From Aotearoamyces nothofagi (Eukaryota > Ascomycota > Leotiomycetes > Leotiales > Tympanidaceae): a DNA stretch of 64,000 bases. Below the pieces are notes generated by a model. It saw only the letters and a list, made by a program, of their open reading frames with translations, did not search any database and was not told where the DNA came from. The translations under genes and the position numbers were made by a program. The stretch spans positions 496,001 through 560,000 of the forward strand of contig JADDTR010000014.1 in the NCBI GenBank assembly GCA_015345905.1, written 5' to 3'. Of this stretch, positions 44,193 through 55,521 are shown one piece after another; position 1 is the stretch's first letter; each line of letters opens with the position of its first letter.

Positions 44193-46181
44193 ATGTATGT
44201 ACCACCTACTATCAAATATCCGCATCTTGTCACTCTGATTGAAGGTTCCCATGATGGCGCTTTATGAGGGAAAGATACTGGACCGCTGTTCACTCTTTCG
44301 GTGGTCGAGGGAAAGCCCTGTGCTGTCTAAAGAGTGTACTTAATAGTTGCTCTACCTTTGCTCTAGGAGGCGTGTGTGGCATGCATAGAGAAGGAATAAA
44401 AACCAAATAAAAGAAGCAAAAATAATCTTCCCGTGTACTGTAAGCCGATATGCGAGTTGGCCTAATGATGACCTTCTGGCTGCAGCCGTTAATACTAGAA
44501 CCCACCCACCAATTCCTCGTTTGATAACAGTGGTAGATCTTAGGCCCAGGAGCGCTCCTAGCTTTGTTGATGAGAATCTAGATTATATTTTGTACGGTTT
44601 TTGATGTAGCTAACATTAGGTTTAATTGAGTGAGGCACTTGCACCATGACTTGAGGGGTAGATTTGGTCAGCCCTCTACTATCATACTGCCTTGAAGTTG
44701 CAATTGAGCGAGAGCATCTAGCCAATGTTAGAATTTGTTAATTCGCCTCCAGAACAGGCTAACTAATCTGGTATAAAACCTAGAGCAGAAAGTTCAAAAT
44801 ACTTACAGAAGGCCCATTTCTGTAACCTCTGTCCCTCTATAAAATGCACAGCTCATGCTAGAGTACAAAGTTAAGGTGCTGGCTCACTTCAAGGCTGGCT
44901 CTGGCATTGCCAGATCAACTCTGATAGTGGATATGTTCAAGGTCAATACGTTCAGTAGAAATGAGAAAAGTGACACGTTCAAAGAACGTGAAACAGGACA
45001 CTGAGCAGAACCTCGCATTCTACTCTATTTGCGGAAAGATCGGTACCTCCTTAGGGGACCTGCTCGGCGAGTCAGGGACGAGTCAATGGAAGTCTGAGGT
45101 CTGGGGAATGTGACCGGACCGAGAGTTCCTGACTTCCAACACGCTTGAATACGAAACATGGCTGAGAGCAGTGGTCGACCCCTACACAACCTGTAATGCG
45201 CGAAATGGATGACCGGGCAGCCCCAAGCTCTGTCCGTTCAGATCTCATGTAGATCTCACGGGTCCCTGCGGTCACGCCTATGCTCACGCTCCCCTTCATC
45301 ATACTGGGATAAGTAAACGCCAACTTTTGCGAGGTCTCACGATGCTATCGAATAGTATCATGGCGTTTAGCCATGCGAGGGGTATGTATCTCTTTGTGCA
45401 TCACGGAGATACCTGTAAGGATACCCTACTTTAACATTATCCAAGGATCCAAAACCAAGGTTGGAGGATGCCAAGAGTACGCGTCCTAGATAACGTTGCA
45501 TTAGTTCTCACCTTCCTCCGGTTTTCGTCCCTCCATTCACGCTTCGGCGATGAGAAGCGTGCTACACCTGTCCTCGAGTACGTACATGGAAATGATTATG
45601 CTGACTGGCCTCGATGCGGGAGCTGTTCTAGATTGACGGAGGAGAATCTCTCCCCTGCCTTCCCGTATAGCTTTTACATACTCTGTCTGGCTTTTTTAAT
45701 CAGCTCTATCCCGACTGCATGAGATTCACATACTTCAATACTTCCATACTTCCATATTTGCAGCAATTTCCACAGTTTGTCGATACTGTAGCTTACTGAA
45801 AAGGAAGAAATCGTTGAATGCGTTAGCACTCTTACGGTGTGATGCTATTGCGATAAGCCTGCCGTCTTTCCAACGGATCGTTATCGCAGCTTGTCGGTGT
45901 AGCTGCATATTTGTGTACGAAGTACCATTCATCAGCAGCAATTGCTTTGCTTCTTCCCAGACCTCTCCCCTCAAATCTTGCAATTGGGAAACCGCCGACT
46001 CTTTCTTTACTTCGTCATACATAATTATCTTTCATTCATTTTACCTACGTTTGTTTCTACCTCAATCGACCCGGCCTTCAGCCTAAGCTCAATCCTCCGA
46101 ACACCTCTCTTTTTGTTGAACCCAAACCGAGCTTAACAACCTCTCCATATAGTATCATTGCTCTAAAAACGCGATTGTCCA
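44193..46181. other. Two-kilobase intergenic region before carbonic anhydrase
   Basis: It contains the RPS0 3' flank and a long upstream region of the carbonic anhydrase gene. Leftward frames at 45072-45323 and 45735-46022 have no domain. I found no tRNA box, tandem repeat or transposon end. The last 150 bp before ATG 46182 are pyrimidine-rich, as in strong fungal promoters. Confidence 0.4.
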
Positions 46182-46964
46182 ATGAGTTCAGGTATGCTCG
46201 CTGTATCTTATTCTCTCAATAATTTGGGAATTGCAATACTAACAGCTCCCCCAACAGAAGACCCATTTACATACGCTCTCTCTTCTAATGCCGCCTGGGC
46301 CGGTTACAAATCGCACCAAAACCCTTCCTATTTCTCAACCCTCGCAAACGGCCAATCGCCCTCTATTCTCTGGCTCGGATGCTCGGATTCTCGTGTTCCA
46401 GAAACCACCCTCCTCGGTCTCCAACCTGGTGATGTCTTCGTACACCGCAACATCGCCAATATCATATCCCCGACCGATATCAACTCTAGTGCCGTCATTG
46501 AATATGCTGTCGTCCATTTAAAAGTACGGCATATTGTTCTCTGCGGACACACGAGTTGTGGGGGTGCCGCAGCTGCGCTGGGCGATACCAAGGTGGGCGG
46601 TGTGCTGGACACATGGCTCGCACCATTGAAGAAGTTACGGCGGCAGAACGCGGCTGATCTGCAAGCCATCACTGATGCTGGCAAGAGGGGCGAGAAGCTC
46701 GCAGAATTGAACATTGCTACTGGAGTCGAAACGCTGCTTGCCAACCATGTGGTCGAAGAGGCCATTGTAGAACGAGGGTTACAAGTTCATGGTGTGGTGT
46801 ATGATATCGCGTCTGGGCGATTGCGAGATCTAGGTGTTGGAACTGGCAAGGGAAACCCAAACCAGTTGTTAAAGGAGGCCGTAGAAGAAACGGTGCAGCT
46901 GGTGAGAGGCAACCATGGAGTTCTAGTGTTTAAAGATGATGGCGCAGCAATGGCAGTACGATGA
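46182..46964 (+). CDS. Beta-class carbonic anhydrase
   Basis: Exons 46182..46191 and 46258..46964 encode 238 residues. Zinc ligands Cys45, His101 and Cys104 lie in GCSDSRVPET and CGHTSCGG, with Asp47-Arg49 as the usual dyad. Other family blocks are DVFVHRNIAN and SAVIEYAVVHLKVRHIVLCGH. It interconverts CO2 and bicarbonate. The first exon is only 10 nt (MSS plus one base). The 66-nt intron is a multiple of three without an in-frame stop, so unspliced RNA would add 22 residues near the N-terminus; the family start is better matched by the spliced form MSSEDPFTYAL. Probably cytosolic. Confidence 0.94.
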   Translation: MSSGMLAVSYSLNNLGIAILTAPPTEDPFTYALSSNAAWAGYKSHQNPSYFSTLANGQSPSILWLGCSDSRVPETTLLGLQPGDVFVHRNIANIISPTDINSSAVIEYAVVHLKVRHIVLCGHTSCGGAAAALGDTKVGGVLDTWLAPLKKLRRQNAADLQAITDAGKRGEKLAELNIATGVETLLANHVVEEAIVERGLQVHGVVYDIASGRLRDLGVGTGKGNPNQLLKEAVEETVQLVRGNHGVLVFKDDGAAMAVR

Positions 46965-47254
46965 CGCAGATCAGAGGAGTATGGCGATAAATTGCTTGGG
47001 ATACCACTTAGAAAGCATTGTTACGGAATGGGAAGCTGGCGCTGGACATTAGCAAGAGGATGAGGTGTTTTCAACAGTAATCGTTGTTGTTTTGTTTTCA
47101 GTTCTTAGCATAATATCATCGTTCTATGACTGATCGTCTCGTTGTATAATGATGTCTTGATATCATAGACCCATCCTCTTCTATATAAATTCGGCCGTAA
47201 GGCATTACTGGCATATCTAACAGCTCTCAACGGTTGTTACCGTCTCATAATATC

Positions 47255-48706
47255 TCAAAAATCGTTTACAATTGTACCGATCCCTTTCTCTGTAGCTAGC
47301 CTCACCAGCTCCGAACCAACAACTAGATCCATCAGCCCCATGCCAACAGACTTATAGATGACATTCCCGTTGCGCAACCAATGGCTCATCGAATCCTCCT
47401 TACTCGGGCCCAATCCACTACCAGTACTCGAACTCCGTGTATGCAGCGTACTGCTCGACGACTTCCGCGAATGCTGCTGGCGGGAACTCTTTCTCGAAGG
47501 CGGACTCTCTCCAGTATCTTCTCCCATCACCGATCTCATACTTCCATCCGGTGTAGATTCTCTAAGGCTGACATGTAACTTGTCTAGATCTATTTCCGCG
47601 TCCGAGTCGCCCCCGTCTTTGGGCACTGCAGTCTGCCCCTCGAGCATGACTAGCTCTCCCACTTCAACTAGTTGCAAAGGACTCAATTCTGCCTGGATGA
47701 TATCTCCGGCCTCCTTTAGACAACCCGTTAGCGTGTCAACTACCACAACTCCTCCTTCTCTCGCATGTTTGTGGTAGTGTCTATGATCTCCGTGATTCAC
47801 TTTCACCGCCTGTTGGAGTAGCTCTATTGGAAGTTCTATCATATGTGGCTTATAACTTCCAACGGCAATGATTAGACGCCCCTTCTTGCGGCCCTCATGC
47901 GACGTGAGAATCGTATGGTCAAATAATGGAGTTGTCGATGAGACAGTTGTGATAATAGCGTCGGCAGCTCTCAGCTGATCTTTAATTAAGCGTGCGTATT
48001 CGCCATAGATTGGCGTCATGACGCCAAATTTTGTGCTTTCCCAGCCCTCATGAGCCTTCGTCGTTGGATCTATCATGAAGAAGGATTTCAACATCTCTTG
48101 TGTTCGATCTGAAAAATCCTGGTTGATAATGTTGACCGTCTTGATACTGTGGCCGCGAAGAAGAAGGGCAATTCGGATATGCCAGAAAGCTTGCTTGCCT
48201 ACACCGAAGACTGTCAAGGTTTTCAGCCGGGACCGCCGGCTTAGAAGAATGGACGATGTGAGAGCTGTGCGGAATGCGGTAACCTCTTCGGCATTGAGAA
48301 ATCCGGTTGGTCGACCATCGGAGGCCATTATGGTGAGGTTGCCGTGAGGGATCACGTCGACTGTGGGGGCGGATGTGAAGGATGCGGGAGCGTTAAGCGT
48401 CACAACTGTAAATAACATATCAGTTACTGATAAAATAGAGCCCAATATGATGAAACAGAAGAGCGTACCTTTCATCCCAATATAAGATGAGCTAGTTGAG
48501 GGCATAAACATAGTCGTTGTCCCATTAGGTGACTGGAGAGACGTCCGGTCCGGTTGATGAATAGCACAGGCCCCGTCATCTTGAGTTCCTGTTGAGTACT
48601 CATGTAGGGCCTGGCGTAAGGATTTCTGCAGATCTTCGACATCTTCGAGCGAAAGGCTATCTAGTAGTTCTCTGACATTCCCATCTGTAAGAATAGTGAG
48701 AGGCAT
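47255..48706 (-). CDS. Ornithine cyclodeaminase / mu-crystallin family protein
   Basis: Exons complement(47255..48405, 48469..48706) encode 462 residues. The N-terminus MPLTILTDGNVRELLDSLSLEDV opens the family fold; after the intron come PTVDVIPHGNLTIMASDGRPTGFLNAEEVTAFRTALTS and the Rossmann motif TVFGVGKQAFWHIRIALLLRG, then ADAIITTVSSTTPLF, LIIAVGSYKPHMIELP and VVVDTLTGCLKEAGD. Members include ornithine cyclodeaminase, lysine cyclodeaminase, ketimine reductase and alanine dehydrogenases, so the exact reaction is open. A Ser/Arg-rich insert (about 355-415) is low complexity. The 63-nt intron is stop-free and a multiple of three, so a retained form is possible. Confidence 0.88.
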   Translation of the reverse strand: MPLTILTDGNVRELLDSLSLEDVEDLQKSLRQALHEYSTGTQDDGACAIHQPDRTSLQSPNGTTTMFMPSTSSSYIGMKGTLFCFIILGSILSVTDMLFTVVTLNAPASFTSAPTVDVIPHGNLTIMASDGRPTGFLNAEEVTAFRTALTSSILLSRRSRLKTLTVFGVGKQAFWHIRIALLLRGHSIKTVNIINQDFSDRTQEMLKSFFMIDPTTKAHEGWESTKFGVMTPIYGEYARLIKDQLRAADAIITTVSSTTPLFDHTILTSHEGRKKGRLIIAVGSYKPHMIELPIELLQQAVKVNHGDHRHYHKHAREGGVVVVDTLTGCLKEAGDIIQAELSPLQLVEVGELVMLEGQTAVPKDGGDSDAEIDLDKLHVSLRESTPDGSMRSVMGEDTGESPPSRKSSRQQHSRKSSSSTLHTRSSSTGSGLGPSKEDSMSHWLRNGNVIYKSVGMGLMDLVVGSELVRLATEKGIGTIVNDF

Positions 48707-49393
48707 CGTGGGGAAAGTTGCTGTAATTCAGTGCGGAAGGTCGAGAAACCCCACTCGGACATAATGTAGGAATTCGAAAACTTGGACAAACTTGGACAAA
48801 CTTGGATCTAGATGTAAGAAGACAAGCAAACGAGGGCGTATTGAGGCCGTGTCTTGGCATTATTGCCCCATTGAAGAAATGAAGAACTCTTATCTTAGCG
48901 CAAATACCTCTCCGCATCTGCCGCTGTCAGCCTTTATCTTCCTTACGAGCTCAGCCTTGCGCTTCGGTTCCGACTACCGCTGATGACGAACAAAAAGGCC
49001 AGCATCCTCAGTCTCCACATTATCTATTACGGAAAGCAGTATACCCCGAGTTTAATATGTCATGTAGCATACGCCTATTAGTAGACCGATCCCGGGAGTC
49101 TGTTGATGAAGGCGCCAGCATGGACCTTTTAGACTGGGACATCATTGCTGACTACACCTTCATCAACGAACAAGCTACATTGGCAGTTGCTGGTAGTAAT
49201 AATTCTACACTAAAAACTTACATTTCACATGCAACATACACATGAATGATGATGAGCTTATAAAATAGCTATAAATTAATAATAATAATAAACATTTAAA
49301 GTCCACTAACACGACTACTCCTGGAAGATATTAAGACTCACATGTGGGCTACACATCCACGTCCTGCTCCATCAAAATCCAAGGCGAAAGGTT
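48707..49393. promoter_or_regulatory. Spacer between the cyclodeaminase-like gene and GH6
   Basis: The 687 bp holds the promoter of the cyclodeaminase-like gene (read leftward) and the 3' flank of GH6. Near 48779-48808 an 11-bp unit, ACTTGGACAAA, is repeated about three times. The right half has an AAT microsatellite-like run at about 49277-49290. No gene seen. Confidence 0.4.
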
Positions 49394-50749
49394 TCAGATC
49401 CACGTCGGAGTCAATGGTGGGTTAGCCAGGGTAATCAACTGCTCTACATATGCCTCCCACCAGGATCCGGCTGGTGGAGCCCACTCTCCGTTTACCTGAG
49501 GTCCGCAAGGGCCGTCACTCTCTCCACCTGGCTTCACCCAAACGATAGAGTCAACATATGTGCTATTTGTTATTGTTGTTGGAGTGATGCCAAAGCTGGA
49601 TTAAGTCAGCGATACATTAATCCCAATCCATGCGAGAAAGAAATAGGAAGACCAAATGGAAGGAAAAGAGACGTGGCTCACGTACCCAGCTTTGACATTA
49701 CACCAATCGCTCCAAGAATCTCGAGAGTTTTGCAGGCCTGCACGGCCCTGGTCTATGATAAAGTTGGTAGGCAGCGAGACGTTGACGAGATAAGACGACA
49801 GGAATTTGGAGTAGCGATACTCATCGTAGCATTCATTGTACTCGGTGTAACTCGCACGAGGATCGGCAATGTACGGATTCTGGATGTCCATATAAGCCCT
49901 CCATATACTTTCGACTGTTCGCGATATAGAAATTACTCACGAAGTTTGATACGCTGGTCGAAAAACCTCGGATCGCGGCGCCCTTCGTCCACTGGCTAGT
50001 GAGTCCCACCACCTTCGCAAACTCGGCGGCCGCTACCGATAATTCATTAGAGGCAACCCTTTCTGTCATCTATAATATAAGCTGAGGAGTAACTTACCTA
50101 GCGGTAGGTTACTATCCCAACCCAGCCATCCACCTTGTGCAGCATCAAGGTATAGCGCTACATTTGAAAACTGGAGGTGCGCAATTGCGTATGCAATTCC
50201 CTGTTCATATCCACTACTTGCTGTTGCACACAATGGTACATCCTGGTGTGTAATAAGATTCCCAAGACTATCTGGCTCCAGGATGATTGCGAACGTAAGA
50301 TCGGGCGCCTTCGCAACTTCTGCAGCAAATCCATCTATATAACTGTGTTTATACTTATATAGTCCGTTATCCGCCAGCGTAAACTCGCCGGCTGATGCTC
50401 CAGCTGAGCAATCGCGATCTGGTAGATCATAGACCACGAGCTGGACAATCTGCTGCTGGCCAGTCTTGGCCTGCTCCGCCCGAGCCTCGCTGACGGCGAG
50501 GGCGATGTTGGGGATGCTGGCTACGCTTTTAATCCATACGAAGGTGCCAGTGCCTTGAACAGTGCGAGCTCGTGCGGCATTCAAGGTGTCACCCTTCGCC
50601 AGGAAAGCCGCAATGGTTTTGTTGAGTTCGTTGGCGTAGCCGGAGTTTGCGTAGTAGTTTTTGCCTTTGAAGGGATTCGTATCTGTAGCCGTTGAGGCAC
50701 TGGCTATGAGCGCCACGGACAAAGCCGTCAAGAATGAAAGTGGGTGCAT
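49394..50749 (-). CDS. Secreted GH6 cellobiohydrolase without a cellulose-binding module
   Basis: Exons complement(49394..49595, 49686..49879, 49941..50032, 50098..50749) encode 379 residues. A signal peptide (MHPLSFLTALSVALIASAST, cleavage near 20) is followed directly by the catalytic domain. GH6 signatures are VVYDLPDRDCSAGAS (catalytic acid Asp region), LEPDSLGNL, LDAAQGGWLGW, INDQGRAG-like IIDQGRAG and WVKPGGESDG. Cellobiohydrolase II cuts cellobiose from non-reducing cellulose ends. There is no CBM1 or linker before the domain. A TATAAAG lies about 85 bp upstream and a 9-bp tandem repeat just beyond it. Three introns, 61-90 nt, are GT-AG; the first uses an acceptor that skips an earlier AG. 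Confidence 0.93.
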
Positions 50750-50833
50750 TGTAGAGACAGGATGATTGTAAAGACAGAAGATATGTAAGAGAAATTGTCT
50801 ACTGACTTGCCTTTGACACGGAAGGCTGAAGAG

Positions 50834-50840
50834 CTTTATA
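50834..50840 (-). promoter_or_regulatory. TATA-box candidate of the GH6 gene
   Basis: TATAAAG on the minus strand, about 85 bp upstream of the GH6 start, a normal position for a fungal TATA element. Confidence 0.45.
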
Positions 50841-50848
50841 GGGATCCC

Positions 50849-50893
50849 CAGTCTACCCAGTCTACGCAGTCTACGCAATCCACGCAATCTCTC
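50849..50893. repeat. 9-bp tandem repeat upstream of GH6
   Basis: Five 9-bp units of CAGTCTACG type (the last two diverged to CAATCCACG and CAATCTCTC) lie immediately upstream of the TATA candidate. The position makes a role in GH6 transcription or strain-variable expression possible. Confidence 0.75.
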
Positions 50894-51495
50894 CAACTCG
50901 TTTGTGTACGAAGCCTCGGTGAGGTTGAATCACCCCTAGAATTCACGCTCAGAGAGAGGGTTGGAATGAGGACACCCTGTGCCCCTGGCTGAAACTGCCA
51001 ACAGACGGTGGCTTGCAGAGGAAGAAACCTATCGTCTGAATAAAATGACAAAAAGCCATCGGCGGCATGTAAATGAGCTGCTGTTGGACAAGCTGAGCAC
51101 TACCCTTGCGGCAATATGGGAGTACCTGCATATACAAGGACCAGGTGGACGGGAGTGTTGCGGAATGACTCGGTTTCTGGGAGAGATGCGAAGAAACACG
51201 CGGCAAAGAACGGAGGCCATTTTAAACTGTATTGCTGTGGGTGGCTTTCCATAGCGTATCCAACAGGACCGTGAAGATCCCTTGAACAGATGGGGCAGCG
51301 AAAATGACAGTTTGGCCTTCTGTCACCTTTTGTTGCGACATGTATTTCCTGTTGTTTCATCGTTTCATCGGGCAAAGGTGCATATGCAGTGGTCCGCACG
51401 GTTAGGTTTGTTTTCGTTGGAGGCGGAGCGGAATGGCACCGTGTTCCGGGTGGGGGTGCTGTCCTGTACCAACAACCCCGCATTGTACTCCGCAT

Positions 51496-51567
51496 TCGAG
51501 GACTCCTCGACCTCTGTCACATACAAACTCGAGGACTCCTCCACCTTTGCTACTTACACACTCGAGG
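51496..51567. repeat. 33-bp direct tandem repeat
   Basis: Two imperfect 33-bp units beginning TCGAGGACTCCTC plus the first bases of a third (TCGAGG). The period is exact, and a multiple of three by chance or because of past coding. Confidence 0.6.
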
Positions 51568-51719
51568 TTCGTGCTCCACAACCAGCAAGAGTCGTCCCAC
51601 GTCTACAGCTACCAGCAGGTAGGAGATGCTGTGATCGAGGCCTTATCAACGAGTGATTGTGTCTTCTGTGACAGCGAATCCTCCTACACAACGTCTCCAG
51701 GGCTCTTGGTCACCTTATC

Positions 51720-53637
51720 ATGGCTCACTTTGGAACCGGTTCTAGCCTTTCTAGACCCACTCATTTCAACTTTGCTCGAGATGTTATCGATTATTGGGCA
51801 TCCAAAGAACCGCCTTTACAAGCAATGTATTGGGTTTCACAAGACACCGATAACATCCGCATTCTCAATTACTCCCACTTTCAACAGGAATCCCACCGAG
51901 TTGCGGTGTTACTGAAGAATTTGGGGGTAGTAGCTGGGCAGACAATTCTCGTAATTCTTCCTCGCATACCAGCCTGATAACTGAAGCATTTTCAAGGCTC
52001 TGTTGGCAGCTGATCTGAAGTTTTCAAATCTACAGGTGGGAAATAGCAATCGCGGCTCTCCGGAGTGGAGTTATCATGTGTCCTGCAACCACCCTTCTCG
52101 TTGCCAAAGACATTGAGTTCAGATGTCTCAAGACGCGGGCCACGGTGTTTATTGGAGACGCCACTAGTGTTGGGAAGTTCCAACGAATCAGGACACGATG
52201 TCCACAGGTAAAAAATGTTATACGAATTGATGATAGTGCTACTTTTGAGGACTCGGTCATTAATTTTAGGGATGCCATGAAGAAGATACCCGTGAATGCT
52301 AAATTTGAAGGGTTCAATACGAGGTCAGAAGACCCTGCTATGGTATTCTTCACGTCTGGGACTTCAGGCCCCCCAAAGATGGTCCAGCACAATCATGTCT
52401 CATATCCTTTAGGTATGGGTCTTTTAACAGCTCGTGTTATTATCATCATCTAACAGTGGAATAGCACATACAATCACAGGAAAGCATTGGCTACAACTCC
52501 ATCCAGGCAAGCTTTACTGGAATTTATCAGAGCAGGGTAGCCTGTTTCTTCACTCTCCGTATTAGAATCTTATTGAATGCTTTGCAGGTTGGGCAAAAGC
52601 TGCGTGGTCTTTCTTCGGGGCATGGAATTGCGGAGCTAGCCTTTTCATCCAAGACGACCGTCAGTCTTTCAGCTCGATTCGACTTCTTAATGCACTCCAC
52701 AACTTTCCGATCACTACATTGTGTGCACCACCAACTGCCTACAGACAACTTGTCCTTGCGGAAAGCCGAAAGTATCTTAAATCACATCCGCCCCGAGCAC
52801 TCACACACTGCACTGGTGCTGGAGAACCCCTGAATGACAGTGTTATCAAAGTATGGCAGGAAATGACAGGGTTTGAAATATATGATGGTTACGGTCAAAC
52901 GGAAACAATACTCATATGTGGCAATTTCAATGGATCCAAGATTAAGCCCGGGTCAATGGGAAGGCCATCCCCAGGTGTACCTCTGAAGGTTGTTGACCCC
53001 AACGGAAATGAGTGTCCATCAGATGTAGAGGGGGATATAGGTATTCAGTTTCATGAGGAAAACGACCAAAATGAAGGGTTCTTTGGTCTCTTCGACGGGT
53101 ACCTAGGTAGTGACGGAAGCTTAGATAGATAGATTCGCAAATTCGGGCCCAATTATTGGTACTTGACTGGTGATCGAGCGTCAAGAGATAGAGATGGATA
53201 CTTTTGGTTTGTCGGCAGAGCAGATGATGTCATAAAGTCCTCCGGATATCGCATCGGTAAGAAGAGCTTCCCACTATCCCACTAACGGAAAGAATGCTCA
53301 GATGCCTACAGGCCCATTTGAAGTCGAATCCACGCTGAAGCTTCATCCTGCAGTCGTGGAATCAGCAGTTGTCTCCTCACCGGACGGATCATGCAGTGAA
53401 GTAGTGAAAGCCTTCGTCGTTGTAACTTTGGACTACGCTTTAAAAGCAAAAGACGATATGGAAGTCCTTACGAAAGAACTGTAAGATTTCTGCAAGGAAC
53501 ACGCTGCACCATATAAATACCCACGGAAGATACAATTTGTAGACGCAGATTTCTTGCCAAAGACAATCAGTAGAAAGATTAAGAGGAATAAGTTAAAAAT
53601 CTTGGAGTGGGGAAAGGGAGGCACTCCAAAGTTGTAA
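51720..53637 (+). pseudogene. Decayed medium-chain acyl-CoA synthetase (AMP-binding, ACSM-like)
   Basis: Remnant of a full-length adenylate-forming enzyme: FNFARDVIDYWASKEPPL, the P-loop [74 protein letters not shown]. Segments (51720-51974, 52036-52412, 52465-52536, 52588-53256, 53312-53637) keep order and frame. Three lesions are visible: the first intron has lost its GT donor, so translation stops after PRIPA; an in-frame TAG lies at 53130-53132 (SLDR*IRK); and a TAA at 53482-53484 (KEL*DFC). The catalytic-lysine motif reads KTISRKIKR, where Gly is usual. Sequence conservation is otherwise high, so decay looks recent. Sequencing error cannot be excluded for single sites, but three together argue against it. 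Confidence 0.82.
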
Positions 53638-53899
53638 TACCTAAAATACAGAAGAAGAGGTAGAGGAAGGGCGGCGGGACACGGCAAGCTATATAAATAC
53701 CTGTTGCTGTAGCTCGTAGGAGGCATTTATTTATTCTTTCCAGTCGATCAAATAAGGTATTATATTCAATTGAAAACGATATCTTCCTTTTTTAGAAGTC
53801 CTCGATTTCGCATAAATCTTGTTCTACTTGCCATGCCAATCTCAACGCAGGGAAATACGCATCCGAGTCCGACGGGAATAGACGGAACAAACGGCTATC

Positions 53900-55521
53900 A
53901 TGAACCAACCCCACCAACAAGCGATTTACAGAGCACAAAATTGTTCATTAACTGAATATCTTGCCTTCTGGCTATCAAATGGTCAATTCATCATGTCTTT
54001 ATCAGGCTCACAAATTCCTCTCTCCCACTTCCGCAACCAGGCAAGTCAGTCATCAGAAGTAGCCAATGAAGCACCCGAAGATGCCTCATTTTCCCTCTCC
54101 GACAACCTTCGTCCGGTAACACGACGCAAGCAGTCTCTTATTCTTCTATCAAGCTTCCTTACAATAGTCATCACCATCGGCTTCAACCAATCCTATGGCG
54201 TATTTCAGAACTACTATACATCTGGCGAGCAGAGCATGTTGCCGGTAAATGCAAGGAACCAGGCAGCGTTGGTTGCGTTTATCGGCACGCTTGGAGCGGG
54301 ACTGACTTGGGGTGGAAGCATTGCTGTTAATCCTCTGATGGCCAGAGCTGAAGATGTGAGATACTTGACTGTGACGGGAGTAGCATGTATGAGTATTGGG
54401 TTTGCTTTGGCTAGTTTAAGTACACAGGTATGTCGTCATTTGAGTTATGTCATGCCGCATACATGATCGAACGAGTCATGAAATGTTCCGAATCAGGTCT
54501 CTCCCTAATCTTTTTCATTTTGTCTTCTATTGACAGAGTCAAATTGTATCATTAAAAATTGCTTGTTTGATCTAACTGCCAGCCTTAGATCTGGCACCTA
54601 GTACTAACCCAGGGCCTCCTTTACGGCATTGGGTCCTCACTTCTATATTTCCCCATCCTCAGCACAACCCCTGAATATTTCTCCACTCACCGTGGAATAG
54701 CAATGGGGTTCGTACTGTCCGGCTCTGGTATTGGAGGACTCATTTTTTCACCGGTAACCCGCTCTCTCCTAACCGCACTCGGTCCGCGATGGACTCTCCG
54801 TACCCTTGCCTTTCTCAATCTCCTTATATCTCTACCAATTGCTCTTACCGCGGCGCCGTCACGGTTCACCACGCGCCGAGATACGCACGTCAACCTCAAG
54901 CTTGCCACGAAACCTGCATTCATATTCAGCGTTGGCGCGGCTTTTCTACAGGCAGCAGGAAATCTACTTCCGTTGACTTTCTTAGTCGAGTACAGTCTTG
55001 CCGTGGGATATACGGCAAGCTTTGGTACTGTGCTGCTAGCTGTATCTAACGGTGTTAATTCTGCCTTCCGGATTCTGACTGGTTATGCCGGGGATCGATT
55101 TGGGCGGCAGAATACATTGATATTTACCGTCGTATTCAGTGCTATCACCGTGGCCGCATTCTGGTTGAAGAGCACGTTTGTACAGGATGGAAGAGAGAGC
55201 AGTCAAGCTCTCTGGGTCTCTTTTATCGTCTTCTATGGCGTGGCGGGAGGGGGATATAATGCCTTGTTCCCGACCACAGTCGTGGAAGTGTTCGGGCTGC
55301 AAGCCTATGCTAGCGTCAATGGGTTTATGTATTTCGTGAGAGGTCTAGGCGCTATGATTGGGAGTCCCGTGGGTGGCAAGATACTTGGTGGCAGTGGAAT
55401 GGGTGCCTTCAGAGGGTTGGTTTGGTTTGACTTTGCCCTGTTGGCGGGTGCATCCATGTGTGTAATTGGTGTAAGAGGCTTGGATGCGGTGGACAAGAAG
55501 ACATGGAAATGGAAGGCGTAG
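53900..55521 (+). CDS. Monocarboxylate-type MFS transporter
   Basis: Exons 53900..54427 and 54589..55521, split by a 161-nt intron, encode 486 residues. Twelve membrane helices can be counted: the first near IVITIGFNQSYGVFQNYY, the fourth IWHLVLTQGLLYGIGSSLLYFP, the last VWFDFALLAGASMCVIGVRGL. Features of the fungal MCT-like family are the FNQSYGVFQNYY start, STTPEYFSTHRGIAMG between TM4 and TM5, the loop-8/9 DRFGRQN, and the late-helix SVNGFMYFVRGLGAMIGSPVGG. Cargo is probably a small carboxylate or cyclic metabolite. The start could also be the ATG at 53993 (MSLSGSQIPL), which removes 31 residues. It sits between the dead synthetase and the hydantoinase gene. Confidence 0.87.

Larger units (their letters stand above)
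50750..51719. other. Divergent spacer, GH6 / decayed acyl-CoA synthetase
   Basis: The 970 bp holds the GH6 promoter and the former promoter of the synthetase. A 33-bp unit is present twice (starts 51496 and 51529), with a partial third copy at 51562, inside a chance rightward frame at 51282-51656. No gene recognised. Confidence 0.45.

Noticed and set aside
45072-45323. A leftward 83-codon frame in the RPS0 to carbonic anhydrase spacer
   Set aside because: No motif, and no start or promoter context beyond chance; looks like random open sequence.
51282-51656. A 124-codon rightward frame in the GH6-synthetase spacer
   Set aside because: No domain, atypical composition, and it consists partly of the 33-bp tandem repeat.
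53482-53488. CTGTAAGAT in the synthetase as a splice donor rather than a stop
   Set aside because: The bases after the TAA continue the conserved [15 protein letters not shown] reading directly, so an intron is not needed and the stop is real in this sequence.
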